From contig NZ_CP113068.1 of NCBI RefSeq assembly GCF_026625885.1, forward strand, positions 5,890,001 through 5,954,000: DNA of 64,000 nucleotides, written 5' to 3'. The notes below the pieces were generated by a model. The model made no database searches. It saw only the letters and a list, made by a program, of their open reading frames with translations, and had not been told where the DNA came from. Source of the DNA: Roseateles sp. SL47. Its GTDB lineage: Bacteria; Pseudomonadota; Gammaproteobacteria; Burkholderiales; Burkholderiaceae_C. The position numbers and the translations under genes were made by a program. Positions 53,968 to 62,956 of the stretch are shown in pieces. The first letter of the stretch is position 1. The number at the start of each line of letters is the position of its first letter.

Positions 53968-55059
53968 TCACTGACGCGGCATCTGGTCGAGCGTCCACAC
54001 GCCGTGCGGCGACTTGCCGACCTTCACCTGGGTGGTGATCTGCTTGGTCTGCAGGTCCATCACCGTCAGCTTGCGGGCCCAGCGGGAGGTCACCAGCAGC
54101 GTGCGGCCGTCCGGCAGGATTTCCATGTCGTCCGGGCCCCCAGGCACCTTGAGCACATCGACCACGGTGAAGGTGTCCAGCGAAATCTTGCTGATGGTGT
54201 TGGCGGCGCGGTTGCTCACCAGCACATGGTGACGGTCGCCCAGCGCCCGGAAGGAGTGGGCACCGTCACCGGTGTCGATGCGCTTGACCAGACGCGGTTG
54301 CGGCACCCCCCCCACCTCATACACCTCGACATAGTGGTCACCGGTCAGGGCCACCAGCAGGTATTTGTCGTCGGGCGTCAGATAGAGGTCGGCGGGCAAC
54401 TTGCCCACTGGCACCTTCCAGCGTACGTTCATCGCATTCAGGTCGATGGCCATGACCTCGCTGCTGTCCTGCAGGCTGGCGTAGATGACGCTGCTCCTGG
54501 TGTCGATGGAGAGGTGGCTGGGTGTCTTGGGCGCCGAGAACCGCTTGCTCAGCACCAGCGGCTGGGCCTGGTTCTGCGGCTGCCATTTGTAGATGTCCAC
54601 ATGGTCCAGGCGGTTGCCGGCCAGCACCAGCCACTTCATGTCCGGCGAGAAACGCAGGTGATAGGGGTCGGAAATGCCGTGAATGGTGCGTTGCACCTCG
54701 GCCGTGACCGGGTCCAGAAAGGTGAGCGAATCGCCCAGCGCATTGGCCACCACCATCGTCTTGCGGTCGGGCGTGAGGTAGAGATGGTGCGGTTCCTTGC
54801 CAGTCGGGATGCGCTTGATCTCGCGGAAGGTGCGCGGGTCGATCACGCTCACATCCGCATCCAGCGAATTCAGCACAAAGATCGGGCTGGTGGCCACCGG
54901 TGCAGCGGCTGGCACGGCGGTCGGTGCGGTGCCCGGAGCGATCGGTGCAGCCGCCCGGCTGGTGGATGCGCCGGCAGAGGCCGGCAGCAGGGTGCCGAGG
55001 GCGGCAGTGGCAGACAGGACCAGGGCAGCGGCCACGGGGCGCGCGGAGAAGAACAACAT
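53968..55059 (-). CDS. Secreted YncE-like beta-propeller protein
   Basis: A 363-residue exported protein with a signal peptide (about 1-30) and an Ala/Pro linker. About seven beta-propeller repeats follow, each with a PHHLYLTPDRKTMVVAN-like pattern (PYHLRFSPDMKWLVLAG, PADLYLTPDDKYLLVAL, PDDMEILPDGRTLLVTS). YncE-type proteins bind ligands in the periplasm; the ligand is unknown. AAGGATTCCTG precedes the ATG at 55059. It probably forms an operon with the deacetylase downstream. Confidence 0.86.
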   Translation of the reverse strand: MLFFSARPVAAALVLSATAALGTLLPASAGASTSRAAAPIAPGTAPTAVPAAAPVATSPIFVLNSLDADVSVIDPRTFREIKRIPTGKEPHHLYLTPDRKTMVVANALGDSLTFLDPVTAEVQRTIHGISDPYHLRFSPDMKWLVLAGNRLDHVDIYKWQPQNQAQPLVLSKRFSAPKTPSHLSIDTRSSVIYASLQDSSEVMAIDLNAMNVRWKVPVGKLPADLYLTPDDKYLLVALTGDHYVEVYEVGGVPQPRLVKRIDTGDGAHSFRALGDRHHVLVSNRAANTISKISLDTFTVVDVLKVPGGPDDMEILPDGRTLLVTSRWARKLTVMDLQTKQITTQVKVGKSPHGVWTLDQMPRQ

Positions 55060-55403
55060 CAGGAATCCTTGAACTGTGGGCAACGCTGCCTGGCACGGCC
55101 AAAAAAGATCGCACGGCCGAACCTGTAGAACGGCCCGGCGATCTTTGGATCGAACGCTGGACGGGTCGAATTGCTTCGAAACGTATCGGCAAGGATTGCC
55201 GCCAAATTTGGACAGCTACCGAACAGCCTGCAGGCAGAACTGTCCGACATTTGCCTTAGGCCGACCTGAAAAAAAGCAAAGGCAGCGCATGCGCTGCCCT
55301 CAAGTGTAGGCGGGAAGCCCCCGCGGCCGGCCAGGAACAGCCGGCGCGAGGGCCGCCTTTTGCGGGCTTGCCCGCTGCCGGGTGGGGCCCGGGCTTATTC
55401 GTC
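55060..55403. other. 344-bp intergenic region with a terminator, no gene seen
   Basis: It lies between the AIM24 gene and the beta-propeller gene, both on the minus strand. It holds the AIM24 terminator (listed separately) and should hold the beta-propeller promoter. No open frame with a ribosome binding site is seen. Confidence 0.55.
55268..55298 (-). terminator. Rho-independent terminator of the AIM24 gene
   Basis: GGCAGCGCATGCGCTGCC is a perfect 18-bp palindrome at 55281-55298, followed on the minus strand by TTTGCTTTTTTT. It lies about 105 bases past the stop codon at 55404. Confidence 0.82.
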
Positions 55404-56216
55404 TTATTCGTCGTCGCCGCCCAGCAGCCCGCCCAGCAGGCCGCCGGTGGCAAAGCCCCCCAGCACCGAGCCTTCTTCCCGGGATCCACCACGCTGCGGT
55501 GCCGCCGCAAAGATGCGGGACGCCAGGCGCGAGAACGGCAGGCTTTGCAGCCACACCTCGCCCGGTCCGGTCAGCTTGGCCAGGAACAGACCCTCACCAC
55601 CGAACAGGGCGGTCTTGATTTTGCCCACGTACTGAATCTCAAAACTGACGCTGGGGGTGTAGGCCACCACGCAGCCGGTGTCCACCAGCAGGGTTTGTCC
55701 CGGCTGGAGGGTGCGGCGAACCACCGTTCCCCCGGCATGCACGAAGGCCAACCCGTCCCCGTCGAGCTTCTGCATGATGAAACCCTCACCACCGAAGAAG
55801 CCTGTTGACAGCCGTTGCTGCACGGCAATGCCCAGAGACACGCCACGGGCGGCGCACAAAAACGCGTCCTTCTGGCAGATCAGGGTGCCGCCGAGCTGGC
55901 GCAGGTCCATGGGCAGGATCTTGCCCGGGTACGGCGCGGCAAAGGCGACTCGCTGCTTGCCCTGGACCTGGTTCGTGTAGATCGTGGTGAAGAGCGATTC
56001 CCCGGTCACGAGGCGCTTGCCGGCGCCCAGCAGCTTGCCGAAGAAGCCACCCTGGTTGGCGGCCCCGTCCCCGAAAACGGTGTCCATACTGATCCCGGCG
56101 TCCATGAACATCATGGAGCCGGCTTCCCCGATGGCTGCTTCCCCGGGGTCGAGCTCGACCTCCACGAATTGCATCTCGGAGCCCTTGATTTCGAAGTCCA
56201 CCACATCCATGGCCAT
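55404..56216 (-). CDS. AIM24/TIGR00266 family protein
   Basis: A 270-residue protein of the AIM24 family, a beta-sandwich fold of unknown function. It shows GEAGSMMFMDAGISMDTVFG, FGKLLGAGKRLVTGESLF, GKILPMDLRQLGGTLICQKDAF and the FGGEGFIMQKLDGDG / FGGEGLFLAKLTGPG pair, and ends in a Gly-rich tail. The ATG at 56216 is chosen for the AGAGG upstream. It is divergent from the IclR regulator gene with 81 bases between them. Confidence 0.92.
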   Translation of the reverse strand: MAMDVVDFEIKGSEMQFVEVELDPGEAAIGEAGSMMFMDAGISMDTVFGDGAANQGGFFGKLLGAGKRLVTGESLFTTIYTNQVQGKQRVAFAAPYPGKILPMDLRQLGGTLICQKDAFLCAARGVSLGIAVQQRLSTGFFGGEGFIMQKLDGDGLAFVHAGGTVVRRTLQPGQTLLVDTGCVVAYTPSVSFEIQYVGKIKTALFGGEGLFLAKLTGPGEVWLQSLPFSRLASRIFAAAPQRGGSREEGSVLGGFATGGLLGGLLGGDDE

Positions 56217-56297
56217 TTGATTCACCTCTGACTGAACTGGGTTGATACTGGTTCGGCCGGGATATTACCGTTTCGCCCACCTTCCTATACTGGGGAC

Positions 56298-57101
56298 ATG
56301 ACGCCTATGCCTAGCGAAGAACTCGATCCCTCGCTGAAGCCTGGCGACAGCTACGTGCAGTCCTTTGCACGCGGCCTGTCGGTCATCCGCGCCTTCGGCG
56401 CAGACGCACCTCGCCAGACCCTCACTGAGGTCGCCAAACGCTGCGGCCTCACCCGCGCCGGTGCGCGGCGCATTCTGCTGACGCTCCAGACGCTCGGGTA
56501 CGTCCGCGCCGAGGGGCGCCTGTTCGAGCTGACGCCCAAGATCCTGGATCTGGGGTTTGCCTACCTGTCTTCCCAGCCGCTATGGCAGTTTGCGGAACCG
56601 CAGATGCTGCAGTTGACAACCGAGCTCAGGGAGACCTGCGCCATCGCGGTGCTGGACGGCCAGGACATCGTTTTTGTGATGCGCACGCCCACCCGCAAGA
56701 TCTTCAATGAAGCGCTGGGGCCGGGCAGCCGTCAACCGGCCTGGGCCACCGCCATGGGCCGGGTGTTGCTGTCCACGCTGCCGCCGGAAGACCTGGAGGC
56801 GCGGCTGCCGGCCGCTCCCACCAGCAGCGCCCAGGGCAATGCCCCACAGGGCCCGGAGGAGGTGCGTGCTTCGCTGGAGCAGGTGCGCCAGCAGGGCTGG
56901 TGTTTGCTGGATCAGGAATTGGAAGACGGCCTGGTGTCGCTGGCGGTCCCCATCCAGGGGCGCCAGGGCCGCGTGATCGCCGCCATCAGCCTGAGCGCTC
57001 AGACCAACCGCACCTCACCGCAGTTGCTGCTGGAGCAAGGGCTGCCCAAGCTGCAGGAAACCGCCCAAAGCCTGTCGCGGTTGCTGCAGATCAAGGGCTG
57101 A
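56298..57101 (+). CDS. IclR family transcriptional regulator (PcaR/PobR-like)
   Basis: A 267-residue regulator. The N-terminal winged helix (about 18-80) has SFARGLSVIRAFGADAPRQTLTEVAKRCGLTRAGARRILLTL in overlapping parts, and the ligand domain has ETCAIAVLDGQDIVFVMR and GRVLLSTLPPEDLEARL. The N-terminus is that of the PcaR/PcaU/PobR group, which control aromatic acid use, but no such genes are adjacent. The target is unknown. Confidence 0.92.
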   Translation: MTPMPSEELDPSLKPGDSYVQSFARGLSVIRAFGADAPRQTLTEVAKRCGLTRAGARRILLTLQTLGYVRAEGRLFELTPKILDLGFAYLSSQPLWQFAEPQMLQLTTELRETCAIAVLDGQDIVFVMRTPTRKIFNEALGPGSRQPAWATAMGRVLLSTLPPEDLEARLPAAPTSSAQGNAPQGPEEVRASLEQVRQQGWCLLDQELEDGLVSLAVPIQGRQGRVIAAISLSAQTNRTSPQLLLEQGLPKLQETAQSLSRLLQIKG

Positions 57102-57196
57102 TCGGTCCCAGCACGGACGCACCCCGGCGCACATGCCCCAACCCTCCCGGGTCAGGGCACGTTCGCTGGTGGTGTGCGCGCCTGAGCCGTGGGCCC

Positions 57197-57934
57197 TCAG
57201 CCCATGTGCAGCCCGCCGTTGCAGCTGAAGTCTGCGCCGGTGGTGAATCCCGACTGCTCGCTGGCCAGCCAGCCGACGATGGAGGCGATTTCCTGGGGTT
57301 CGCCCAACCGCTTCACCGGGATCTGCGCCACGATCTTCTCCAGCACATCGGGCCGCACAGCCTTGACCATGTCGGTGCCGATGTAGCCCGGGCTCACCGT
57401 ATTCACCGTCACGCCCTTGGCGGCCAGTTCCTGCGCCAGGGCCATGGTGAAGCCATGCATGCCGGCCTTGGCCGCTGAATAGTTGGTCTGGCCGATCTGG
57501 CCCTTTTCGCCGTTGACCGACGAGATGTTGATGATGCGACCCCAGCCCTTGTCCACCATGCCGGGCACCACCTGCTTGGTCACGTTGAACATGCTGTTGA
57601 GGTTGGTGTCGATCACCGCATCCCAGTCCTCGCGGGTCATCTTGAGGAACATCCGGTCTTTGGTGATGCCGGCGTTGTTCACAAGCACATCCACCAGGCC
57701 ATGCTCGGCAATCGACTTTTCAAAGGCCGCCACCGTGGATTCCCAATTGGCCACATTGCCCACCGAGGCAAAGAACTTGTAGCCCAGCGCCTCCTGTTCA
57801 TTCAGCCATTTGGTGAAGTCGCGGCTGGGGCCACATCCGGCGATGACCTTGAAGCCGTCCTGGGCGAGCTTCTGGCAGATCGACGTGCCGATGCCGCCCA
57901 TGCCCCCTGTCACGTATGCCACTTTTTGACTCAT
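57197..57934 (-). CDS. phaB: Acetoacetyl-CoA reductase
   Basis: A 245-residue SDR that makes (R)-3-hydroxybutyryl-CoA with NADPH for polyhydroxybutyrate. It has [12 protein letters not shown], the PhaB-typical [16 protein letters not shown] segment, [30 protein letters not shown] with the Ser-Tyr-Lys triad, and [11 protein letters not shown]. It is the last gene of the phaC-phaA-phaB set. Confidence 0.96.
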   Translation of the reverse strand: MSQKVAYVTGGMGGIGTSICQKLAQDGFKVIAGCGPSRDFTKWLNEQEALGYKFFASVGNVANWESTVAAFEKSIAEHGLVDVLVNNAGITKDRMFLKMTREDWDAVIDTNLNSMFNVTKQVVPGMVDKGWGRIINISSVNGEKGQIGQTNYSAAKAGMHGFTMALAQELAAKGVTVNTVSPGYIGTDMVKAVRPDVLEKIVAQIPVKRLGEPQEIASIVGWLASEQSGFTTGADFSCNGGLHMG

Positions 57935-58014
57935 CTCGTTTGCCTCCTTCTATGGGCTCCCCGACGCGCGCCCCGGCGGGAAAGCTCTTGATACGCTAGT
58001 AGACGCGCTAGTCG

Positions 58015-58044
58015 CACCCTGCCAACCCATCAGGCGGCAGGGTG
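58015..58044. other. Stem-loop between phaA and phaB
   Basis: CACCCTGCC and GGCAGGGTG form a 9-bp perfect stem with a 12-base loop, 25 bases past the phaA stop on the minus strand. There is no T tract, so partial termination or message stabilisation between the two genes is more likely than full termination. Confidence 0.55.
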
Positions 58045-58069
58045 AATCAGTAAGACGGTCGTGCGCCGC

Positions 58070-59257
58070 TCAGCGTTCAATGCACAGGGCCACCCCCATG
58101 CCGCCGCCGATGCACAGGCTGGCAATGCCCTTCTTGGCATCGCGCTTGAGCATCTCATGCACCAGCGTCACCAGAATACGGGCCCCGGAGGCGCCGATGG
58201 GATGCCCCAGCGCAATGGCGCCGCCATTCACATTGACCTTGCTGGTGTCCCAGCCCATCTGCTGATGCACCGCGCAGGCCTGAGCAGCGAAGGCTTCGTT
58301 GATCTCCAGCAGGTCCAGGTCCTTGGCCTGCCAGCCGGCCCGCTGCAAGGCCTTCTTCGATGCGGGTACCGGACCCATGCCCATGGTGGCGGGGTCCACA
58401 CCGGCGCTGGCGTAAGACGCAATGCGGGCCAGCGGTTCCAGCTTCAATTCACGGGCTTTGGCGGCACTCATCACCAACAGGCCGGCGGCGCCATCGTTCA
58501 GGCCGGAGGCATTGCCGGCGGTCACCGAGCCTGCCTTGTCGAAGGCAGGACGCAGGCCCGCGAGGGCTTCGGCATTCGTCTTGCGGTTGATGAATTCATC
58601 GGCCGCGAACACCACCGGGTCACCCTTCTTCTGCGGCAGGTTCACCGGCACGATTTCAGCCACAAAGCGCCCCGCATCCTGCGCTGCGGCCGCCTTCTGC
58701 TGGCTGGCCAGCGCCAGCTCGTCCTGCTGGCTGCGGCTGACGTGATGGTCCCGCGCCACGTTTTCGGCGGTGATGCCCATGTGGTATTGGTTGTAGACGT
58801 CCCACAGGCCGTCGGTGATCATGGTGTCCACCAGCTTCCAGTCACCCATGCGCTGGCCGTCCCGGGAATTGGGCAGCACATGCGGAGCCAGGCTCATGTT
58901 CTCCTGGCCACCGGCAATGATGATGTCGGCGTCTCCATCACGGATGGCCTGGGTGGCCAGCATCACGGCTTTCAGGCCGGAGCCACACACCTTGTTGATG
59001 GTCATGGCCGGCACCGTCACCGGCAGGCCGGCCTTGATAACGGCCTGACGCGCCGGGTTCTGGCCGGTGCCCGCCTGCAGCACCTGGCCCAGGATCACCT
59101 CCTGGATCTGGTCGGCCTGCAGGCCGCTGCGGCGCAGCAGGTCCTGGATGACCAGCGCTCCCAGCTCACTGGCCGGAATCTTGGCCAACGAACCGCCGAA
59201 CTTGCCAATCGGCGTACGGGCGGCCGCGACGATGACGATCTCTTGTGCTGTACTCAT
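58070..59257 (-). CDS. phaA: Acetyl-CoA acetyltransferase (beta-ketothiolase)
   Basis: A 395-residue biosynthetic thiolase joining two acetyl-CoA to acetoacetyl-CoA. The nucleophile Cys91 is in [10 protein letters not shown], with [17 protein letters not shown] and [12 protein letters not shown] for the other active-site residues. The length is standard. It lies between phaC and phaB on the same strand and supplies the PHB pathway. Confidence 0.96.
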   Translation of the reverse strand: MSTAQEIVIVAAARTPIGKFGGSLAKIPASELGALVIQDLLRRSGLQADQIQEVILGQVLQAGTGQNPARQAVIKAGLPVTVPAMTINKVCGSGLKAVMLATQAIRDGDADIIIAGGQENMSLAPHVLPNSRDGQRMGDWKLVDTMITDGLWDVYNQYHMGITAENVARDHHVSRSQQDELALASQQKAAAAQDAGRFVAEIVPVNLPQKKGDPVVFAADEFINRKTNAEALAGLRPAFDKAGSVTAGNASGLNDGAAGLLVMSAAKARELKLEPLARIASYASAGVDPATMGMGPVPASKKALQRAGWQAKDLDLLEINEAFAAQACAVHQQMGWDTSKVNVNGGAIALGHPIGASGARILVTLVHEMLKRDAKKGIASLCIGGGMGVALCIER

Positions 59258-59302
59258 GTCTCTCTCCTGTGTTGCGATCCTGAAGGATTCGAATGGATGG
59301 GA

Positions 59303-61045
59303 TCAGGCGCGTTCCTTCACATAGCGGCCTGGTGCCGGTTCAATCGGTTTGAAGGCGCCACGCCCCGGGGTTTTCGGGGCGGGCTTCAGCGTGCCGGCAT
59401 GGCTGGCCAGCCAATCGGCCCAGTCGGTCCACCAGCTGCCCGGATGCTCAGTGGCTGCGGCCAGCCATTGCTGGGGCTGAGCGGGCAGCGCGCTGCCCTT
59501 GCCGATCCAGTGGCTGCGCTTCTTCTTCGCCGGTGGGTTGATCACCCCGGCAATGTGGCCGGAGGCCCCCAGCACAAAGCGCTTCCTGCCCTTGAAGATC
59601 TGGGTGCTGCGGTAGGCGGCTTCCCACGGCACGATGTGGTCTTCCCGCGAGCCGTAGATGTAGACCGGCGCACGGACCAGGCTCAGGTCCAGCGGCTCGC
59701 CAGCCACCGTGACACGGCCGGCATGCTTGAGGTCGTTCTGCAGATAGGTGTGGCGCAGGTACCAGCAGTACATCGGCCCCGGCAGGTTGGTGGCGTCGCT
59801 GTTCCAGTAGAGCAGATCAAAGGGCGGCGGCGGCTCGCCCTTGAGGTAGTTGCCCACCACATAGTTCCAGACCAGGTCATTGGGCCGCAGCATGCTGAAG
59901 GTGCTGGCCAGTTGCTGCCCGTGCAGCAGCCCCGGACCGTTGGGCGCCTGTGCACCGATGGTCACGTCGCGCATCTGCACCGAGGGCTCATCCACAAACA
60001 GATCCAGCACGCCGTTGTTCTCGAAGTCGATCAGCGTGGTCAGCAGGGTCATGCTGGCGGCAGGCTGTTGCCCGCGGGCCGCCAGCACGGCCAGCGCGGT
60101 GGCCAGGATGGTGCCGCCCACGCAGAAGCCCAGGGTGTTGAGGGTTTTGCTGCCACTGATGGCCTGCACCACCTCGATGGCCTTCACTGCGGCCTGCTCG
60201 ATGTAGTCGTCCCAGGTCCAGTGCACACACTCGGCGTCAGGATTGCGCCAGCTCACCACAAAGGTGCGATGCCCCTGGGCCACTGCATGGCGGATCAATG
60301 AATTTTCCGGCTGCAGGTCCAGGATGTAGTACTTGTTGATGCAGGGCGGAATCATCAACAACGGCCGCTCAAACACGTCGGTCGTCAGTGGCTTGTATTC
60401 CAGCAGTTGGAACCACTCGTTCTCGAAGACCACGTGGCCTTCGGTGGTGGCTACGTTGCGGCCGACTTCAAATGCGCTTTCGTCGGTCTGGGAGACATGC
60501 CCGCGCTGCACATCCGCCAGCAGTTGCTGGACGCCGCGGGCGATGCTCTCACCCTGGGTGTTGAGCGCCCGCTGCTGGGCTTCGGGATTCAAGGCCAGGA
60601 AGTTGCTGGGGGACGAGGCCTCAATGAATTGCTGCACGGCAAAACGCAGCCGGGCCCGCGTCTTGTTGTCCCCGCTCACCTGCTCGGCCATGCGTTGCAG
60701 GGTGCGGGCATTCAGCAGGTAGAGCTCGGCACTGAAATGCGAGAGGCGGTTGCTGTTCCAGGATGGGTCGGCAAAGCGCTTGTCCTGCAGCGGGGGCAGC
60801 TCGGTCGGCTTGCCGTCGTGCGGCGCATGCAGGGCGCGGTTCCACAACGCGCCGGCCTGGCTCAGGTAGTCCTGCTGGAGTTGCTGCCAGACGTCGCCCG
60901 GAATCTGCAGGGACTGGAACTGCTGTAAGGCGTCGCCCATCTGTCGGGTCATGCCATTCACCGCCTCGGACATCTGACTGGCCAGGTGGTGGAGGTCGGA
61001 GAAATCAGGCACGCCAGAGGCGTCGGCAGCACGCGTATCGCTCAT
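59303..61045 (-). CDS. phaC: Class I poly(3-hydroxyalkanoate) synthase
   Basis: A 580-residue synthase that polymerises hydroxyacyl-CoA on the granule surface. The lipase-like box is GFCVGG with nucleophile Cys308; the catalytic Asp and His are in SREDHIVPW and LGASGHIAGVINPP. The N-terminal domain has FADPSWNSNRLSHFSAELYLL (read in parts), diagnostic of the class. AGGAG four bases before the ATG fixes the start at 61045. It heads the phaC-phaA-phaB cluster. Confidence 0.96.
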   Translation of the reverse strand: MSDTRAADASGVPDFSDLHHLASQMSEAVNGMTRQMGDALQQFQSLQIPGDVWQQLQQDYLSQAGALWNRALHAPHDGKPTELPPLQDKRFADPSWNSNRLSHFSAELYLLNARTLQRMAEQVSGDNKTRARLRFAVQQFIEASSPSNFLALNPEAQQRALNTQGESIARGVQQLLADVQRGHVSQTDESAFEVGRNVATTEGHVVFENEWFQLLEYKPLTTDVFERPLLMIPPCINKYYILDLQPENSLIRHAVAQGHRTFVVSWRNPDAECVHWTWDDYIEQAAVKAIEVVQAISGSKTLNTLGFCVGGTILATALAVLAARGQQPAASMTLLTTLIDFENNGVLDLFVDEPSVQMRDVTIGAQAPNGPGLLHGQQLASTFSMLRPNDLVWNYVVGNYLKGEPPPPFDLLYWNSDATNLPGPMYCWYLRHTYLQNDLKHAGRVTVAGEPLDLSLVRAPVYIYGSREDHIVPWEAAYRSTQIFKGRKRFVLGASGHIAGVINPPAKKKRSHWIGKGSALPAQPQQWLAAATEHPGSWWTDWADWLASHAGTLKPAPKTPGRGAFKPIEPAPGRYVKERA

Positions 61046-61223
61046 AGGTCTCCTCATTCCGGACCGAGCAATCAGCTTGCCACAGCCACTGCGCGTGATC
61101 ACAGCCCGGGCTTCGCATATGCTCAATTGCTTTGTAGTTCCCCCAGCTTACCCCCGCGTGACGATGTCGCACCAGCGCCGGTTCGGCTCGACCTTCATCG
61201 AAATGCGTTTTTCTTGATATTGC

Positions 61224-61583
61224 ATGTACCTCGTCGCCATTGCCTGGATGTATGTGGTGTTGATGATGGCCGCCGCCGAGGCCATGAGCCCGCAGGGGTC
61301 GCTGCTGGGCGCCGTCATCACCTTCCTGCTTTACGGCGTTTTACCACTGTCCATCGTGCTTTACCTGATGGGTACCCCGCAACGGCGGGCGGCGAGGAAG
61401 CGGGCGGAAGCGCAGGCGGAGGCGGAGGCCGAGGCTCGGGCGCCATCCCAGCAGCCATCGGGGATATCCGGACCATGCGAACCATCCGCACCATCCGCAC
61501 CATCCGCACCATCTGGGCCATCCGGGCCACCGGGCCCGCCAGGGCAAATGCCCGACACCGGCCCGATCAAACCAGGCGAATGA
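61224..61583 (+). CDS. Small membrane protein with collagen-like tail
   Basis: A 119-residue protein with two hydrophobic helices (about 2-20 and 26-49), a basic-acidic helix (RRAARKRAEAQAEAEAEAR) and a repetitive tail of Ser-Ala-Pro and Gly-Pro units encoded by 9-bp repeats near 61480-61510. No family is recognised. Its 3' end overlaps the convergent pgeF gene by 17 bases. Confidence 0.65.
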   Translation: MYLVAIAWMYVVLMMAAAEAMSPQGSLLGAVITFLLYGVLPLSIVLYLMGTPQRRAARKRAEAQAEAEAEARAPSQQPSGISGPCEPSAPSAPSAPSGPSGPPGPPGQMPDTGPIKPGE

Positions 61584-62343
61584 CTGCCGCCATGCGGCCC
61601 CCGGGGCGGCCCTCCACCCGTTCGTGTCGGTAGGAAAAGAATCGCGAAGGTTCGCTGAACGTGCACCAGCCACCGCCATGGATGCGGGTGAGACCCAGGG
61701 CCTGCAGACGCTGGCGTGCGAGGCCGGCCAGATCGGCGCGCCACCGCGGCTCACCGGCTGCATTGGGTTGGTACCGGAACCACGGCTGATCCTGCGGTTG
61801 CGGGGTGGCGCCAAAAGCGTCCAGCACATCGGCGCCCACTTCAAAGGCCTGAGGGCCGATGCAGGCGCCCATCCAGGCTTGAAGGGCGTCCGGCGGGTGG
61901 CCGGTCGCTTCGCACAGGGCCCGGACGGTGTTGTCCAGCACGCCGCCTGACAGTCCTCGCCAGCCCGCATGTGCGGCGCCAACGCCACCGGGAGCGGCAA
62001 ACAGCACCGGCAGGCAGTCGGCCACCATGACGGTGCAGGCCAGGGACGGGTCCAGGCTGATGCTGGCATCGGCCGGTTCGGGCTCCACGTCGGGGGTGGC
62101 GTGGTGGGGCTGTAGATGCAGCACCCGGGTGCCATGGACCTGCTTCAGAAAGACCGGGCTGGCGCCGACGGCCTGCGCGACACGCCGGCGGTTCTCCGCC
62201 ACGGCGGCCGGATCATCCCCCACCGAGCGCCCGAGATTGAGGCTGCTGTAGCCCTGCTGGCTGACCCCGCCGGTGCGGGTGGTCATGAAAGCAAGAGTGC
62301 GTGAATCGGTCCAGTCCGGACGCAACCAATCATGAAGTTCCAT
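61567..62343 (-). CDS. pgeF: Peptidoglycan editing factor PgeF (multicopper polyphenol oxidoreductase family)
   Basis: A 258-residue cytoplasmic enzyme that hydrolyses wrongly built cell-wall precursors. It has TTRTGGVSQQGYSSLNLG, LKQVHGTRVL with the first zinc His, ADCLPVLFA with Cys, and AAHAGWRGLSGGVLDNTV with the second His. The ATG at 62343 starts the typical LHDWLRPDW. The start region lies 40 bases from the divergent Nudix gene. Confidence 0.94.
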   Translation of the reverse strand: MELHDWLRPDWTDSRTLAFMTTRTGGVSQQGYSSLNLGRSVGDDPAAVAENRRRVAQAVGASPVFLKQVHGTRVLHLQPHHATPDVEPEPADASISLDPSLACTVMVADCLPVLFAAPGGVGAAHAGWRGLSGGVLDNTVRALCEATGHPPDALQAWMGACIGPQAFEVGADVLDAFGATPQPQDQPWFRYQPNAAGEPRWRADLAGLARQRLQALGLTRIHGGGWCTFSEPSRFFSYRHERVEGRPGGRMAAVIRLV

Positions 62344-62382
62344 GCGGCCATGATGCCATGTGCATCCCGCTACACTGGGCCC

Positions 62383-62931
62383 ATGTTCCAAACCCGGCGC
62401 TTCCAGCATTGCCCTGTCTGCGGTGGGCAGATCGAGTACCGCATCCCGGCGGATGACAACCGCGAGCGGGCCACCTGCACGGTCTGCGGCGCCATCCAGT
62501 ATGAGAACCCGCTGAATGTGGTGGGCACCCTGCCGGTGTGGGGCGATCAGGTGCTGCTGTGTCGTCGGGCCATCGAACCGCGGCTGGGCAAGTGGACGCT
62601 GCCGGCGGGTTTCATGGAACTGGGCGAGACACTGGCGGAAGGCGCCCAGCGGGAGACCGACGAAGAAGCCGGTGTGCAGATCGAGATGCAGGATCTCTAC
62701 TGCGTGATGAATGTGGTGCGGGTGGGCCAGGTCCATCTGTTCTACCGGGCCCGTCTCTTGAGCCCGGACGCGGCACCGGGCCCGGAGACCCTGGAAGCCC
62801 AGCTGTTCCATGAGCATGAGGTGCCCTGGGACGAACTGGCCTTCCACACCGTGCGCTACACCCTCGAACGCTTCTTCGACGATCGCCGCAAGGGGCAGGG
62901 ATTTCCACTGCACATGGCGGACATTGCCTGA
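62383..62931 (+). CDS. Nudix hydrolase with N-terminal zinc ribbon
   Basis: A 182-residue hydrolase of nucleotide-diphosphate derivatives. Two Cys pairs near the N-terminus (CPVCGG and CTVCGA) form a zinc ribbon as in NudC-like and ADP-ribose type enzymes. The Nudix box GFMELGETLAEGAQRETDEEAG is complete when read in parts (GFMELGETLAEGA, then RETDEEAGV). The substrate is not known. The ATG at 62383 is preferred because the ribbon follows at once. Confidence 0.92.
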   Translation: MFQTRRFQHCPVCGGQIEYRIPADDNRERATCTVCGAIQYENPLNVVGTLPVWGDQVLLCRRAIEPRLGKWTLPAGFMELGETLAEGAQRETDEEAGVQIEMQDLYCVMNVVRVGQVHLFYRARLLSPDAAPGPETLEAQLFHEHEVPWDELAFHTVRYTLERFFDDRRKGQGFPLHMADIA

Positions 62932-62956
62932 GGGGGCGCTGGGCCCCCCAGCCTGC

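Noticed and set aside
58061..60301. A 746-codon open frame on the plus strand
   Set aside because: It is antisense to phaA and phaC, both unmistakable; this is a codon-bias shadow.
62938..62952. Terminator between the Nudix and LapD-like genes
   Set aside because: GCTGGG-CCC-CCCAGC is a short stem without a T tract; too weak to call.
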